A stretch of DNA of 64,000 nt from Pithys albifrons albifrons (taxonomy: Eukaryota > Chordata > Aves > Passeriformes > Thamnophilidae), in the NCBI RefSeq assembly GCF_047495875.1, contig NC_092497.1, positions 67,928,183 to 67,992,182 on the forward strand, read 5' to 3'. The position numbers and the translations under genes were made by a program. The notes under the pieces are model-generated. The model had not been told where the DNA came from, searched no databases, and was given only the letters and a program-made list of their open reading frames with translations. Positions 46,055-59,706 of the stretch are shown here, piece after piece (the first letter of the stretch is position 1; every line of letters starts with the position of its first letter).

Positions 46055-48416
46055 CATTTCTTTTATCAAATTCCCACTTAAAGCAGATACTTACTTCATA
46101 AAACTGTTTTTTGCTCATTTGTTTCTTTTTTATCTCAACTGTGCATTCTGAGCAAAGCCTCATGATGTCTATAGAACAATTCCACCCCTTATTGTAGTCA
46201 GACTGTGTTTTGTATTCATTTACTGATAACCAGATAATACAGCATTCTTTTTATTTGATCCATTTTACTAAATCATTGTTTTGATAAGTACATATATTTT
46301 TAAATAATGCTATTATGTTAAGGAACTTGACCATGATAATTCAGTTTCAGCAAGGCAGAGTTTATATACCTCTTCTCTTTTCCTTTTACCATGGTTGATG
46401 AGACAATTAGCACTATTATGGTTTTGAAACCTTCCTTAGAGTCTGAGCCAGCCTTTTTCAAAACTAAACAAAGTACATCATAACTCAGAGAAACTGCAGA
46501 CTCTTTGCAAAATCAAGTAGATTTCTTCTCATCAGCTACACTTTGAAAATAATTTATGAAGAAGAATAGCAATTGCTAGCTTTTCCCTTGCTTATTGCTT
46601 GGTTTGGTTTTCACCAATTTGGGGGCTTAAAATCAGAGGTTGGTTTTCTGTTCTCCAAGAGAGTTTCAGAAAGTAGCAAACATCACCTCCACATTTCTGA
46701 AAACAACAAATGTACAGAAACGTGCACAAACCATATCATTTCCTACTTTATTTTAAAGAAAACTCATTAATATTATCCAAAAAAACCCATATTAACTTAG
46801 AGGAAACAATAAATGAAATTCTCTGAAATGCTGCATAATGTAGGCCTCTCACAAATGTGAATGCTAAGGTGACAGCAAAATAGCCTAAAAGATTGTCATT
46901 GTGCTTGCTTCAGAATTCCTGTGTATTTCTGCATGAACTGTAACCATTGTGCACTTTCAAATGTCACCTGTTATAAAGTCTAGATATCTTAAATTCATTA
47001 CACAGATATAAGTAGAGGAAAGAAAAAAGCCATAGAATTACACCCCCAAAATGGCACTACGAGATGTCTGACAGACAACTAGATGTGAGAGACAGCTTAG
47101 ATCAGATCACCAAAACATTCTGAGAATAGGATATATCAATGGAACTGGATTTCTGTCTTCATCTTTATAGGATGCTAATTAAATCTTCTACTTGTATAGG
47201 ATAGCTAATTCAAAGCAGAGGAGGCATGTGACAAGAAGTCAATATTACACCATGTTTCAGAAAGGATCTATGGGTGATATCTTAAATGACAAAGCCATAA
47301 AATTAAACTCGGTAAAGGGTAAAACTACTGGAAATCCTAGTCATCCAAGAGATAGGAGACAGATACAGAACTATAATTGGATTAAAATTCTGAAGCATAG
47401 GTTCAAAAAAAGGAAGTGATAATACCTCAGAATTTATAATGAACAATCAAGGAATCACCTAGGGAAAATATTTATGTCTTCTTATTTATATTTTTATATT
47501 CTATTTATTTGTCTTTTTATACAGTTCTATACAAAATATATCTCGATATTTCTTAATATATATATATAGTCAACATGCATTCTGTGTACATTGCTAACAT
47601 AACAAGCTGATTTTTAAAAGTATATTTTCTGTTTAGAGGGGACAAATACATTAAAAAGTGATTTTCTGTTCAGGAACCAGGACAATCATAAAGCACATTT
47701 ATTCTTTTTTAAAAGTAGCCCTATTTTTCATTTCTTTTTGAAAATAAGAGAGACTTTTAGAGGCATTTATAAGAACCTGCATTGTCTGGTTTAGATCCCA
47801 GAAACAGACAAGGCACACCAATTAAATACTAGCAATAATGTGTTCCTTTGAGACATGACATGATTAAAACACAGTGTATCACATTGGATTCATTTAGTTA
47901 GTTAGTTATTTGTCTGTAGGCGTATTTTGTAATAACATAAAAGCAAGCTTCCTTATATTGTCATAGGCCTTTGCTTTAAACTACATACATGTTTAGAAGA
48001 TGACAGCCTCAGATTATGAAATTGTCAGTTTTGTGACCATAATGTAAAGAATTAAATAAAGAAGCTTTCAATACCCCAAGATACCCTACTGTTCTGTTGC
48101 AAAAAGGATTCTCTCAGGGTTTTTAACTCTAACTGTGCTTTCTGTATACAGCTCTTTCCCACACACATTCCATACAAGTACTCTGCTTTCAAGTCAAGGT
48201 ACAGATGAGGTCAATCACTGCTTTCCTGGGAGAAGGTGTTTTACATCCAATAAATTGGACTACACCAGTACAATAGATCAATACAAACTAAGATTTCTCA
48301 TGAACTATTTTTTTAAATGACATGTAAAATAAGTTCTTTAGCACAGGGAAAGGAAAGAAGTTAGAAAAAAAATCTGATGTCCAAAAAGAATATTGCTATA
48401 AATCAACTAGTATCAA
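46055..48416. other. AT-rich non-coding stretch
   Basis: No gene or recognisable repeat seen. Confidence 0.5.
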
Positions 48417-48460
48417 ATGAATGAATGAATGAATGAATGAATGAATGAATGAATGAATGA
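48417..48460. repeat. (ATGA)11 microsatellite
   Basis: Eleven perfect tetranucleotide units. Confidence 0.97.
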
Positions 48461-49129
48461 TTTAATTAATTGATAAGTAGGTGAGTTGGGGGTCAATCTC
48501 TTCTCCCACTTAAAAAATGATAGCACAAGAGAAGGTGACTTTGTGTTGTGCCAGTGAAGGTTTGAATTTGATATTGGGAAAAAATCCTTCATTGAAATGA
48601 TCACTCTACCTAGAAGTGCTCAGAGAATGTGTAGATACTTAGACTTAGGTGACATGGTTTAATGAAGAATTTGGCATTATTGGGTTAATTGTTGGGCTTG
48701 GTGATCTTAGAAACCTTTAAAAATGACTAATGATTTAGTGATTTCATGTTTATAATCAGCCACTATTTCTGTGAAAAAATCCAAGCCATTGGATAAATAT
48801 TAAATGTTAACATTAGTAACATGCTATTTGGGAGAACTTTTTCATATTTAGAAAGAATGTATCTATATATGCATTCATTCATATACACATATGACTATAT
48901 ACACATGCATATATATACATATAAAATAAGTCCCATGTATACATGCTTATTTTCTGTGATTGCACATATACAAATATTTGGTTATACACATGAAGTTTAA
49001 TGCTTCCATTTATTTCCAACCCAGGTTCTGACGATCTCTTCTCTGTTCTTTTTCTTCCTCTCTACTTTTTCAAACAATTGCTTGTCATATACCCTCCACC
49101 CTGTGCAAAGCAGCACTCATAATTTTTTT
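48461..49129. other. AT-rich non-coding stretch
   Basis: Includes AT-rich atatac-type repeats near 48860-48970. No gene seen. Confidence 0.5.
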
Positions 49130-50862
49130 GAACTACTTCCTCGTGGAATACAGGAGGGCTATTCAGCTCCCTCTCCCTGTCTACCAGCTCCAGAGGCCAG
49201 TTGACTTGAGGGCCACCTGTCTTGCTGATAAAAACTGAGGCAAAGTAGGTGTTAAGTACCTCAGCCTTCTCCTCATCTTTGTTAACTACATTTCCCTCTA
49301 AGTCCAACAGAGAATGGAGGTTTTCCTTGCCCCTTTTCTTGTTATTAATGTATTTATAGAAGGACTTTTTGTTATCCATAACAGAATTAGCCAAATTAAC
49401 TTCAAATTGCACTTTTCCTTCCCTGATTTTTTTTTCTGCATGACCTAGCTATCTTCGTAAATTCTTCATAAGTAGCCAGCCCTTTTTTCCACAGTTTGTA
49501 AACTTCCTTTTTTATCCCTGATTTCCTTCAGAATCTCCCTATTTAACCAAGCCAGCCATCTTCCCCTCCAGCTGGCCTTTCAGCACACTGGTATAGTCTG
49601 TTGCTGTGCACTCAAAACTTCCTGCTTGAAATACGTCCACCCCTTCTGGACCCACTTGTTTTTAAGGGTTGTTTCCCAGGGTATGCTCTGAGTCAGTTTT
49701 TTGAATAGGCCAAAATCTGCTCTCTGGAAGTCCAGAGTAGAGGTTTTAATGGTGGCTCTCCTTGCATCTCTGAGGATTGAAAATTGTATTATTTCATGGT
49801 TGGTGTGCCCCAGGCAGCCTCCAACCACTACATCTCCCAGCAGCCCCTCTCTGTTTGTAAACAGGAGGTCTAGCAGGGCCTTAGCCCTGGTAGGCTCATT
49901 TACCAGTTGATGAAGGAAATTATCCAACAATCTCCTGGACTGCTTCTTCTCTGCGGTATTATGCTCCCAGCAGATATCTGGCAGGTTGAAGTCACCCTCA
50001 AGAACAAGGGATGGAGATTTTGAGACATCTGCCAGCTGCTTGTAGAATAATTCATCTCCATCATCCTGGTTGGGCAGTCTCTAACAGACACCCACAAGGG
50101 TGTCAGCCTTGTTGGCCTTAACCCTGATGCTGGCCCACAGGCACTCCACCTTGTCACTGCTGACCTCAACTTCAACAGAGTCAAGAGACTCTCTAACACA
50201 TAAAGCCCATCCTCCACCTCTCTTACTCTGCCTGTCCTTTCTGAGGAGCTTTTAGCCCTCCATAGCAGCACTTCAGTCATGCGAGTCATCCCACCATGTT
50301 TCTGTGACAGCAATTACATAGTTTTCCTGCTGCACTATGGCTTCCAGGTCCTCTTGTTTCTTTCCCATACTGCGTGCATTGGTGTACATGCACTTCAGCT
50401 GGGCCATTGATTTTACTCTCAACTCAGGCTCTACACCCTTAGGCCTATCTCTGGAGAGTCCAGTTTCAGTCCCCTCCCCCTTCAAACCTAGTTTAAAGCC
50501 CTCCTAACCAACCCTGCCAACTTATGGGCTACAGTTCTTTTGCCCTTCCTAGATAGATAAAGCCCATCTGGTTTGACGAGCAGAGAGTTTGCCCCATGAT
50601 CAAAAACTCCAAAATTTTGATGGTAGCAGCAGTCCCTAAGCCACATGTTCGTAAGCTGGGCTTTCTTAAACCTCTCGTCATTTATCTCCTCATTCATCCT
50701 GGCTAGCACAGGAACTGAGGCAATTACTACCTGTGCTCCTGTCCCATGAAGCGATCAGGACAGTGCCGTGCCTTGAAATCTTTTTTAATTACCCTGGTAC
50801 ATCTTTCATTGATGTCATCACTTCCAGCCTGGACAACAAACAGTGGGTAATAGTCTGAGGGT
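49130..50862 (-). mobile_element. Internal CR1 segment lacking the 3' half
   Basis: Minus-strand order: end of ORF1 (SDYYPLFVVQAGSDDI near 50850-50800, and FDHGANSLLVKPDGLYLS within 50709-50488, resembling the C-terminal esterase-like region of CR1 ORF1); start of ORF2 endonuclease (MYTNARSMGKKQEDLE and ETWWDDSHD, 50485-50273); endonuclease C-terminus (49930-49580); RT linker (49412-49130). Similarity to the copy at 34946-37292 stops at about 49130, at the point matching 36510, so RT palm and 3' UTR are missing. Confidence 0.85.
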
Positions 50863-50863
50863 T

Positions 50864-51143
50864 TGTCTTGGGTTGAGTTGACAAAATAAAATAAACAAAA
50901 GCGCGAATGGCAGCAAGGCCTCATTTCAGGAGTCAGGGCAGCATGTCCTCACAGGGGCTGAGGCAAAGATCAAAAGAGACAGAAGCTGCTCCTCTCTCTC
51001 TTTTTATATCCCTTGACACGTCTTGATGATGTTAGATGATATGAAATACCTCTTTGGTTGCTTAAGTCAGGTGATGCCTGTCCCTTCTAATCTATGTCAC
51101 ATGCCTTGAGGCCTAAACTGAAACTAAAGCCAAAATTACCACA
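50864..51143 (-). mobile_element. Short ERV LTR (280 bp) with polypurine tract, minus strand
   Basis: The minus strand runs from TGTGGTAATTTTGGC to CAACCCAAGACA, with a TATA-like gatataaaaag (about 51001-51011). Directly upstream (51144-51155) the minus strand reads aaaataggggag, a good polypurine tract. This makes it the 3' LTR of a provirus whose interior is otherwise gone. Its ending resembles that of the LTR at 15976-16606. No target duplication found. Confidence 0.7.
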
Positions 51144-52281
51144 CTCCCCTATTTTGACACAGAATTGCATTCCTAGTTCTCTTAGGTGATCATTTATCAC
51201 AGAAAATAAATTATTAATTTCAGTAAGAATAGAATGGTAACATGGAAATAAAACATCAATAGTGTTTTCACATTAGAGACACAAATGCTGGAGTTTGCAT
51301 CTTGAGAGAACTTTGAAAGGTTGATCTTACAAACTTCTACAATAATCAATTCCAAATGCTAATTATTATTTTTAATTACTATTACTGCTTTCAGAGAAGA
51401 GGAAGAAAGAGAGAAAGGGAGGAAGGAAAGAAACAGACAAGCAAGCAAGTGGAAATAGCCTGGGGAAAGAGACTATTTTCTTGTTTTAAGTTGGGATACT
51501 TTCTTAAGATTAAGTAGATTCTCTGTTGTTACATAGGAAGTAAGATATTATACCCGTGAAAATATTACTTTCCCAGTCTAATGTTCCAAACTGAAGCCAG
51601 GAATGCTTTTCTTTCCCGGCCATGAGGGCAAAAAAAGGCTAAAATGCAGTATGGAATTCATTGTAGAGAAATTTATTCCTAAGTTAATACCACAAATGCA
51701 ACTCCTTTCCATTAGTTCCTTTTAATTCCCTTGGGGAAAAGAAAAAAAAGAGTAGAATTTCAATATTTGCTTCAATTTGGAATATTAAATAAAATAAAGT
51801 CACATCCATTAAGAAGCTTTTATATTTTGTTGGTTTCTTTTCCTTGCAAAGATAGAACATAATTTAGACTCAGTAGTCAACTCACTAATTTATGAAGAAG
51901 CCCAGAGCTTCCCCCTAAGCTGATGCTTAGGTAGAAGAGCTCTCCATTCCATCTTAAGAAAGTAACACAATTAATATAAACCAAAACATGCCTCTTAGAG
52001 ATCCTGCTATATGTTGTATTTTTCAGGTTCATCTGGGTGGAGGAGAATCACTTCCTTTCTCTGGCCAAATTCAGCTCTGGAAACAAATGTCAAATCTATA
52101 ACCAAACTACATGACTGTTACAGTAATAAAACCCACAGAAGTGGGAAAAAAAATTTTATTTCCTTGCGTATTTCTAAACAAACTGCTATTAAAATAACTG
52201 TTGTTTATAAAACTGGTCAAAATTTCTCTTTTTGTTTCCTGACCTCTATTACCTTGAAACACAAATCTAGGCACTTTTGAC
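51144..52281. other. Non-coding stretch, possible short ERV interior at left
   Basis: The first few tens of bases may be the end of an ERV interior (see previous entry). The remainder is AT-rich with a purine-rich tract near 51395-51450. No gene seen. Confidence 0.45.
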
Positions 52282-52852
52282 TGGTTTTGCTGGGATACAG
52301 TTAATTTTCTTTATTGTTACTTGTATGGAGTTATGTAATAATTTGTGACCAAAACCTGATCACACCAATGTTTCAGTTACTGCTGAGCACTGTTTACATG
52401 GTGTCAAGATATCTTCTGCTTCTCACAGTACCCCTAGCAAACAGGTTGGAGGTGTTCAGGAAGCTAAGAAGGGACACAGACAGGACAGCTTATCACAACC
52501 AACCACACAGTATTCTATACCAAAGAGCATTGTGTTCTACAATAAGAGCTATGGGAAGAGGGAGGAAGGTGGGACATTCAGAGTTACAGTGTTCATCTTC
52601 TCAAATACCCATTATAAGTGACAAACCCCTCTTTTAGTGGGGATGGCTAAAAACATCTCCCTGCTGATGTAAAGCAGTGAAAGAATTCTTTGCTTAAGCA
52701 CACAGATATTGCTTTGCCGATTGATAAGTCTGTATCTTAACCCACAAGTTTTTGCACTTTGACCTTTCCATCTGTCTTCCCCAATACACAGTGGGGAAGT
52801 GAGTGAAAGACTGTGTTTAGTTTAGCTGCTTACCAGGGTTAACCCAAAACAC
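52282..52852 (+). mobile_element. Solo LTR of a bird ERV, plus strand
   Basis: Begins tggttttgctgggatacag, includes gtttcagttactgctgagca, cttctgcttctcaca, gggacacagacaggacagct and gtatcttaacccacaag, and ends ccagggttaacccaaaacac. These landmarks are those of a very common avian LTR type. It is considerably diverged and has no clear target duplication. Confidence 0.8.
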
Positions 52853-55800
52853 AGATAGTAGTACTAGATCAGACAGTTAGAAGATTCTAACTGAGGCTTC
52901 TTATGTCCTTGAAGATCAGCATTACAGCCACAACTCTAGGACAGACTTAACTTCTAGATGAAATGATGCTCTGCAAAGACATAACCTTTGGAAATTCTCA
53001 TAAGACACAAAATCTCTGGTAGTGTTGTCAAGCAGATTTTGGAGGCAGCTATTTTGTAGTTTTCATTGAAAACACTAAATCTGTGTGAATTTACATGAAA
53101 TTGGACTTTTCTGCTTATACTCCCATCATTTTTTTCCTAAATCTAGTAAAATATTTTTTGCACTTGTGATATATCTGCCAATTATATAAAGTCCACACAA
53201 CGCATGGTGTGTAGAGGTTTGAGCACAGAAGTATTCAAATCTTCAAAATGATGTCTCTTCTCAAAACCATGTCTATGAGAGGGCTGATCAAACTTAGCCT
53301 GCCCTGCTGATCTAATAGAAAACATATGGCTTACTCTGTATAATGTTTGGAGAGATTACTCAAAGCAATATTATGAATTAGGTGCTCAGCTTTTACTGTG
53401 TAGTTATGGGGATTTGGTAGTCTGAAATCCATCTGTTATTTTTCTATAAAATTGTTTCCTTTTTAGTATGGGTATGTTGCCTTAACAGACTGCAGAAAAC
53501 AGGACTCCAGCGAACATAGTGTATAAGATGAGACAAAAAGGGTAGGCATTTTAATTCCAGATCTGAGGCCTACAGAAATACATATCCACGTGCATGCCCC
53601 AAACATTGGTTTCATGGCTTTTATAATAATGCCCATCCCATCCCTGTTCTGCCACCCTCTGGTTCTGCCTCATTCCGCCCCCCTGCACACTCCCATCAGG
53701 AACTGAGTCTGGGGGAGTTTGGGACCCCTTCTTCATCATTTCTGTCTTCTTTGTATCAAGATGGGTCCTTGGAGGCCTTGTAGCATTCTGTGCTTCGAGG
53801 TCACTCTCCCTATGTTTATGTTTCCTGGTGCCTTAATATGTTTTTCAGGATTTCTACTTTGAAAAGAAGACTAAACAGCTAACAGAATTTTGAGGGATTG
53901 ATATGGGATGGGGTTGGTATGTGACTGGTACATTAAAATCTACATTCTCTAAAACTACTTCTAAAATCTATAAAAGTTAAAAAATAAGAAAACCCTGAGG
54001 CACCAGTTATAATTGAAAAAGGAGTATTAATTAACAAGTCAAAAGAGGAGATGGGTCAAAATTCATGGGAAGTTGACATAAAAATTTGTTACTGTTGCAA
54101 GAAAATTCAGAAATGTTTTGAGTTCCATAAAAATCTGAAATTAACTGTAACTGTACAACTATCTCTACAACTATTAACTTTCAGAATTCTGACACAGGTG
54201 CACTGAAATAACCCAAACAACTATACTTTGTCTTGAGGTCAATCATCTTTGTTGGTTTTATGTTTCATTTACTGCTATAGGCCAAAGACCTTTCAAAGTA
54301 AAGTATAGCAAATATCCTGGATATTATTTACTCTGGGGCCTTATATTAAATTATAGCAAAGATTTCAAATAATATATTCTTTGCAACAGTGCAGAGAAGA
54401 GATTGCTGCAATTAAAATAAAAATACATCCTTCAAGAAAACAGTGAGGGAAGAACTAGCCAAGAAATGACTCAGATAACAAAGGTAATAAGTCTGCTTTT
54501 CTAATTACAAAGTAATTTAGCAAACAGTTCATTTTCCCATAAAGGGAGAAGGAAGCTTTTCCAGTGTTAGCAGAGTGTCTGGCACCAAGTAAATGTGCTG
54601 CTCACTAGCTGGATGACCCAAGTTTGGTGACTTTCACCAGGGTTATGGGTAAAGAACCTGAATTCAGCTGGAAAACAACTTTATTTATGTACTATATTTA
54701 AACGAAACCTTCATGTTATGCATATTTTCATCTTTCCTAATACATCCTTCTTAATTCTTACTGACTTCAAATCCTTCTTATAAAATTTTCCTTTTATTCA
54801 CTACGATATCAGTCTGCCTAACATTGACATACTCTTAGACAACACAATAAAGAGGATTGAAAGAAGTCGAAACTGTTTTATTTTCTGTCTATACAGCAAA
54901 ACCATTATGTACATATACAACACAGGCATTCTCAACCCCACCTCCCCTGTATACCTTCATAGGAACTTATTGATGGGCTTCTCATGAAGTCAAGACCTAA
55001 TATTGTTTCTAGTCAAGTTGTCACAAAACCAAATGTACCGCCCAGTGTCAACTCTGGGTAATAAATAGATGGTTCAGAAACTGAATTTCCTGTCAAAAGC
55101 ACAACACTCGTATTGAGGAACTGTTGTCTAAAAAGTAACCTTGAGATTTCTGTAGTTTCCAATAAAGAGAAACCACACCTCATGCATGCACTTAAAAGAG
55201 GCAAAGAAACCTTATTATCAAGACTAGAATGAAACCTACAAAAACAGAGATAATTTTAAAGTGGTAATATGCAGGTTTGGTTCTCCTAGAAATTAAGAGA
55301 ATACATTTTGACCAAAGACCATATCTTCTGCTTGGATAATTAAGTTGCACCTCAGATTGTATCAAAATTCTTCTCTACACATTTGTTTTCTGCAATGATC
55401 ACCATTTCTTTTTTTTTTTTTAGTAAAAAAACAGTGAGTGGGGGATGAAAGACCACAAATTGTCTTGCTTTTATAGAAACTGACAAAAAAAATTAATTCC
55501 AAATTAGTTTTGACAACGATCTATTTGATTATTTTTATTGCTAGTGGGAGAGAGGGGATAGGTTGATGCATGCTTATGGAGGATCATCTTCACAAAGTCC
55601 TCAGTAAGACTAGTTCCCTACATCATTTTGGCATCACTAGCTATTCATAAGGTCATGAATGTCCATTTATTTGAAACTGGAGTTGGACTTTATTTTAACA
55701 ATTCTCTTAAAATATAGTCATAACTGCTAGCAAAATCCTTACTGTGCAGCAGACAAATACAGCTGAAGAAACGTAGACCACAACAGAAAAAAAAACATTT

Positions 55801-56309
55801 CTCCTACACAATGTCCCTGCAAGCTACTGGCTCTTTATACACTGGTTTGGCTCAATAAGAGTACTGGAAAAGCAGTGGGCTGTGTTTCTCTTGCACCTTA
55901 AATGATGTGTCATATTTATAAAAAGAATCGCATCCTGTATTTTGTCTCTTAGAAGCTTCATATCTGGGTATTTAGCTACAAAGAGCTAGTGATTTGAGAC
56001 TCTGTGACTGAAGTTAATGAAACCGCTACAAGTGGTTGACAAGGTGCTTGAAAATGTTCACAGAGCTAGGCTCTTGTAAACTAAGTTTCTCAGCAAACTG
56101 ATGTTATGCTTGCTGAATTGCACAATACCACTGTTTTTTCTCAGATTAATCCATAAACAATGCTTCATGCTTTCTGTAATAGACTATAGATTTGATCTGT
56201 GTGTGATGACGATAACAAAACTATGTGCATAAAGTTCTGTGACAAACACAGAGACAACTCTACTCTATTCTTGTAAGACCCCATCTGGAGTATGGGGGTG
56301 GTTAGGAAC
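52853..56309. other. AT-rich non-coding stretch
   Basis: No gene, RNA or confident repeat in 3.5 kb. Confidence 0.5.
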
Positions 56310-56800
56310 AGTTTACCCAGAGATTCTTAAAATCATTGAGTCCAATTGTAATGGTTAACCTAGCACTGCCAAGTCTACCATTAAATCACATCCTTGAAAG
56401 TCACAAATACATAACCTATAAATACCTTCCAAGATGGTGACTACATCACTTCCCTGCACAGTCTATTCCAACGCTTAATGACCCTTTCCATGAAGAAATT
56501 TTTCTAATATTTAATGTAAACCTCCCTTGATGCAATTTGAGGCCATTTCCTCTTGTCCTATAGCTTCCTACTTGGAGAAGAGGCCAGTTCCCAGACCACA
56601 GCAACCTTCTTTCAGGTAGTTGTAGAAAGTGATGTGATCTCCATAAAGTCTCCTTTCTCCAGGTGATACAACCCCAGTTCCCTCAGTTCCTTTTCATAAG
56701 GTGTGATCTCTAGAACATTCACTAACTTTGTTGCTTTGGATGTAAACCAGCACCTCAATGTCTTTTTTTGTTGTGAGAGGTCCAAAGCTTCTCCCACCAA
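56310..56800 (-). mobile_element. Old CR1 fragment, minus strand
   Basis: Antisense CR1 3' region (ttcttaaaatcattgagtcc, cagtctattccaacgcttaa, cctcttgtcctatagcttcc, ttcaggtagttgtag). Diverged, no RT frame. Confidence 0.7.
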
Positions 56801-56950
56801 GTTGTTTTCTGTTATTTGGGAACAAAATATGACAAAGATAGTATCTTCTTATATATTATACTCAATATTTACTGCCAAAAGCAACAAAACCCCAGATGAG
56901 CTGCATGTGAAAGTCAGGTTAAGTTGAAAGCAAATGGACTCGTAAAAAAA

Positions 56951-57005
56951 TAAAATAAAATAAAATAAAATAAAATAAAATAAAATAAAATAAAATAAAA
57001 TAAAA
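56951..57005. repeat. (TAAAA)11 microsatellite
   Basis: Eleven perfect pentanucleotide units directly before the 5' edge of a plus-strand CR1 copy. Confidence 0.97.
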
Positions 57006-57009
57006 TAAA

Positions 57010-57921
57010 TTTGTCCTTCTCCCCATCTTCACAAACAACTTGGGTACAGGACTGCAATGTATTCTAAGTAATTTTGCCAAAGAAGGTGTTGTTGACTCCC
57101 TGAACAGGGTCCTTTACAAATCAGAGGTGGGCAACAATATGAAGCTCCACAAAGATGAGTGCTGGACTCTGCACTTCAGAAGGGGCAACCCTGGATGTTC
57201 AGACAGACAGGGAAAGGAAAGGCTGGAGAGCAGCACTGCAGAAAGGCACATGGGCATCTTGGTTGATGGCAAGTTGAATATGAGTCAGCAGTGCCCTGGC
57301 AGCCAGAAGGGCCAACTGTGTCATGGGAGACATCAAGCAAAGAATTCTCAGCCAGTCGAGGGAGGAGATTGTCCTACTGTGCTCTGCCCTGGGATAGCCT
57401 CACCTTGAGTATTATACGCTGGTTTGGGTGTCGCAATATAAGAAAGATATTAAGGTTTTGGGGAGTGTCCAAAAAAGATGTTGAAGGGCCTAGCAGGGAA
57501 GCCATACAAGTAGCAGTTGAGGTCACTTGGCTTATTCAGCCTGGAGAAGAGGTGACATGAGGGGAGACCTCATTGCAGTCTTCAACTTCCTCACAAGGGG
57601 AAGCACAGTGACAAGCATTCATCTTCTCTCTTTGGTGAACAGTGACAGGACCCAAAGGAATCATTTGAAGATGTGTCATGGGAAGTTTACTTTTGATATT
57701 AGGAGAAGTTCTTCAGCCAGAGGCTGGTTGTGTGCTGGAACAGACTTCTCAGGGAACTGGTCATGGCACAAAGTCTGACAAAGTTCAAGGAGCATTTGAA
57801 CAATGCTGTCAGGCACATAGCGTGGCTTTTGTGGTGTCCTGTGCAGGATGAGGAATCGTACTAGATGATCTTTGTGGGTCCTGTCTAACTCAGGATATTT
57901 TATGTTTCTATGATTCTATGA
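57010..57921 (+). mobile_element. CR1 LINE 3' part, plus strand
   Basis: Starts in the RT region (an antifreeze-like 'ILSNFAKEGVVDS' remnant, in the position of [12 protein letters not shown]), passes through 'CWTLHFRRGN' and '[18 protein letters not shown]', and ends at tatgtttctatgattctatg, the CR1 3' repeat. 5'-truncated and frame-broken. Confidence 0.85.
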
Positions 57922-59331
57922 AAAATAAAAGTCTGATGAAACAAAAGAATCCTTAAAATCCCATTAATTAATACAGTACTGAAGATGAGGAAATAATTAT
58001 AGGACAAGGAACACCTTCTATTAGTAAGTTCCAAAATAAGTTTTCTCTGGTGAAATTTAGCTTGATAGTGCTATTACATTTTCTTAAGAATTGTTTATTA
58101 TGACTAAAAGAAGTGGAAGACATAAACTTTAAGATCTGCCTACAATTCTCATTGTCTTCTGTGACTCCACGATCAAGTGTTATCTTTAGTGTTAGAATGC
58201 AGGCTTACAAACAAATCAGAAAAGAGAAGAGTAGGACTACAGTTCAGAGAGTTCACAGCCAACCTTGCTCAACAATTTTAGACCAAAGATCTTCTAATAC
58301 CAAACTTTTATTATTTTTCTTTCTTTTTTTCATGCCTTAAGTATTTATTCTTTTGTTTGCTTTCTATCAAGTGCCCTGATAAGCACCAGCACTCCTGTGC
58401 AATATTACTACAGAACAATAGGTAGGTAAGCAGCTGTATGCTGCTATGCTTGAAATAGGACTATATAAAATTTTGTAGCAATATAATCTGATTCCACTCT
58501 TAACAGTGGTGGTCCAGTGAGCACAAACAGTTTCAGTGCATAGAGTGCAGATGTGATATTACAATATTAGCTCTGGTGCTTCTTAACTCTTCAGTTATTA
58601 GCTTTGCAACTTTATTAAGTTTGTGCTTTGTAGTGCACAAACTGTGTACATCAATGTCACATGCAAAACAAAGGCAGTGGAAATTCTTGGCCAACACCTG
58701 GAACACAGGTACTAATAAAACTATAATTGAAGAGGAAATAATGTCTTACAGTAAGATATGGTAAAAGAAAAATAGGTAATATATTCCTGGGTGACAGAGC
58801 CTGTTCTGTTCAAGCTCCTCAGGACCCTGGATGTGAAGGGATGACCTTTAGGTTTGCTGCCCAGCAGTTCCCTGTGTCTAATGAAGAAACAGGTAAGGAA
58901 AGCAAGGAGCTTTGATTTTTCTTTTATGTTGAAGACAAATGCCTGACTCTGTGCAACTCAGAACACAGTATGATATTCCTTCTATGCCTTGTGGGCAGGA
59001 AACAGGCAGTAACACCTCGGTCAGTGCTCACCAGCCAAACAGTTGATGTGCACTGGGGAAATATTTCACACCTTTCAAGATGTGTACCTGTATGACTGAA
59101 TTCCTAATTAGCAGTCTAAGTAATTCCTTCATTTTTTCTATATCTATTTGTAATGTCTTATCAATATACTTACCCTCAGCATGCCTGTTGCCATAACAAC
59201 TTCTTATTTTGATCTCTTCCATCACTGTTTTAATGGTAAAAGTTTTCAATTGAAAGCTAAGCTGCATCCTTCTAGGATTGCTCAGAACATGTTTATTGTT
59301 TGCTCAGTTTGTGTCCCTGGAACAGGGACAT
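57922..59331. other. AT-rich non-coding stretch
   Basis: No gene or recognisable repeat seen. Confidence 0.5.
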
Positions 59332-59425
59332 AAGGATAGGTGTCCGTAATAGGGGGCTGGATCCATCAAGACGCTAGTAAGGATAGGTGCCCGCAACTGG
59401 GGACTGGGTCCACCAAGACACCTGA
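59332..59425. repeat. Two-copy tandem repeat, period 47 bp
   Basis: aaggataggtgtccg... at 59332 and aaggataggtgcccg... at 59379 are imperfect copies, each containing a ggactgggtccaccaagaca-like segment. Confidence 0.8.
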
Positions 59426-59706
59426 CTAGCAACAGCCCCTGGCTGAACTTTGAGTGAAAGAGGATCCTCAAATATATTGTGCACGCACATCACCTCCAGA
59501 AACAGAGAGTTACAGGAATCATGATTAAAAGAAATTGAAGAAAAAGAAGAAAGAGAAAAGAATTAGGCTGTCGGCATTCTGGAGGTGAGCAGCCAGGGGG
59601 ATGGAAGGGGGTAACTGCCGTGCAGCAATTAAAGATGGTGATTTTGGTACCTACTTATTGCAAAATAATAGGAGAACCCATATAGACACATCTTTTTGAA
59701 AATAAA

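Noticed and set aside
45711..46151. 146-codon open frame as a membrane protein
   Set aside because: Its first three quarters are LTR sequence, and the hydrophobic stretch comes from T-rich DNA.
48417..48460. CRISPR-like regular repeats
   Set aside because: It is a simple (ATGA)n microsatellite without spacers, as are the other regular tracts in the window.
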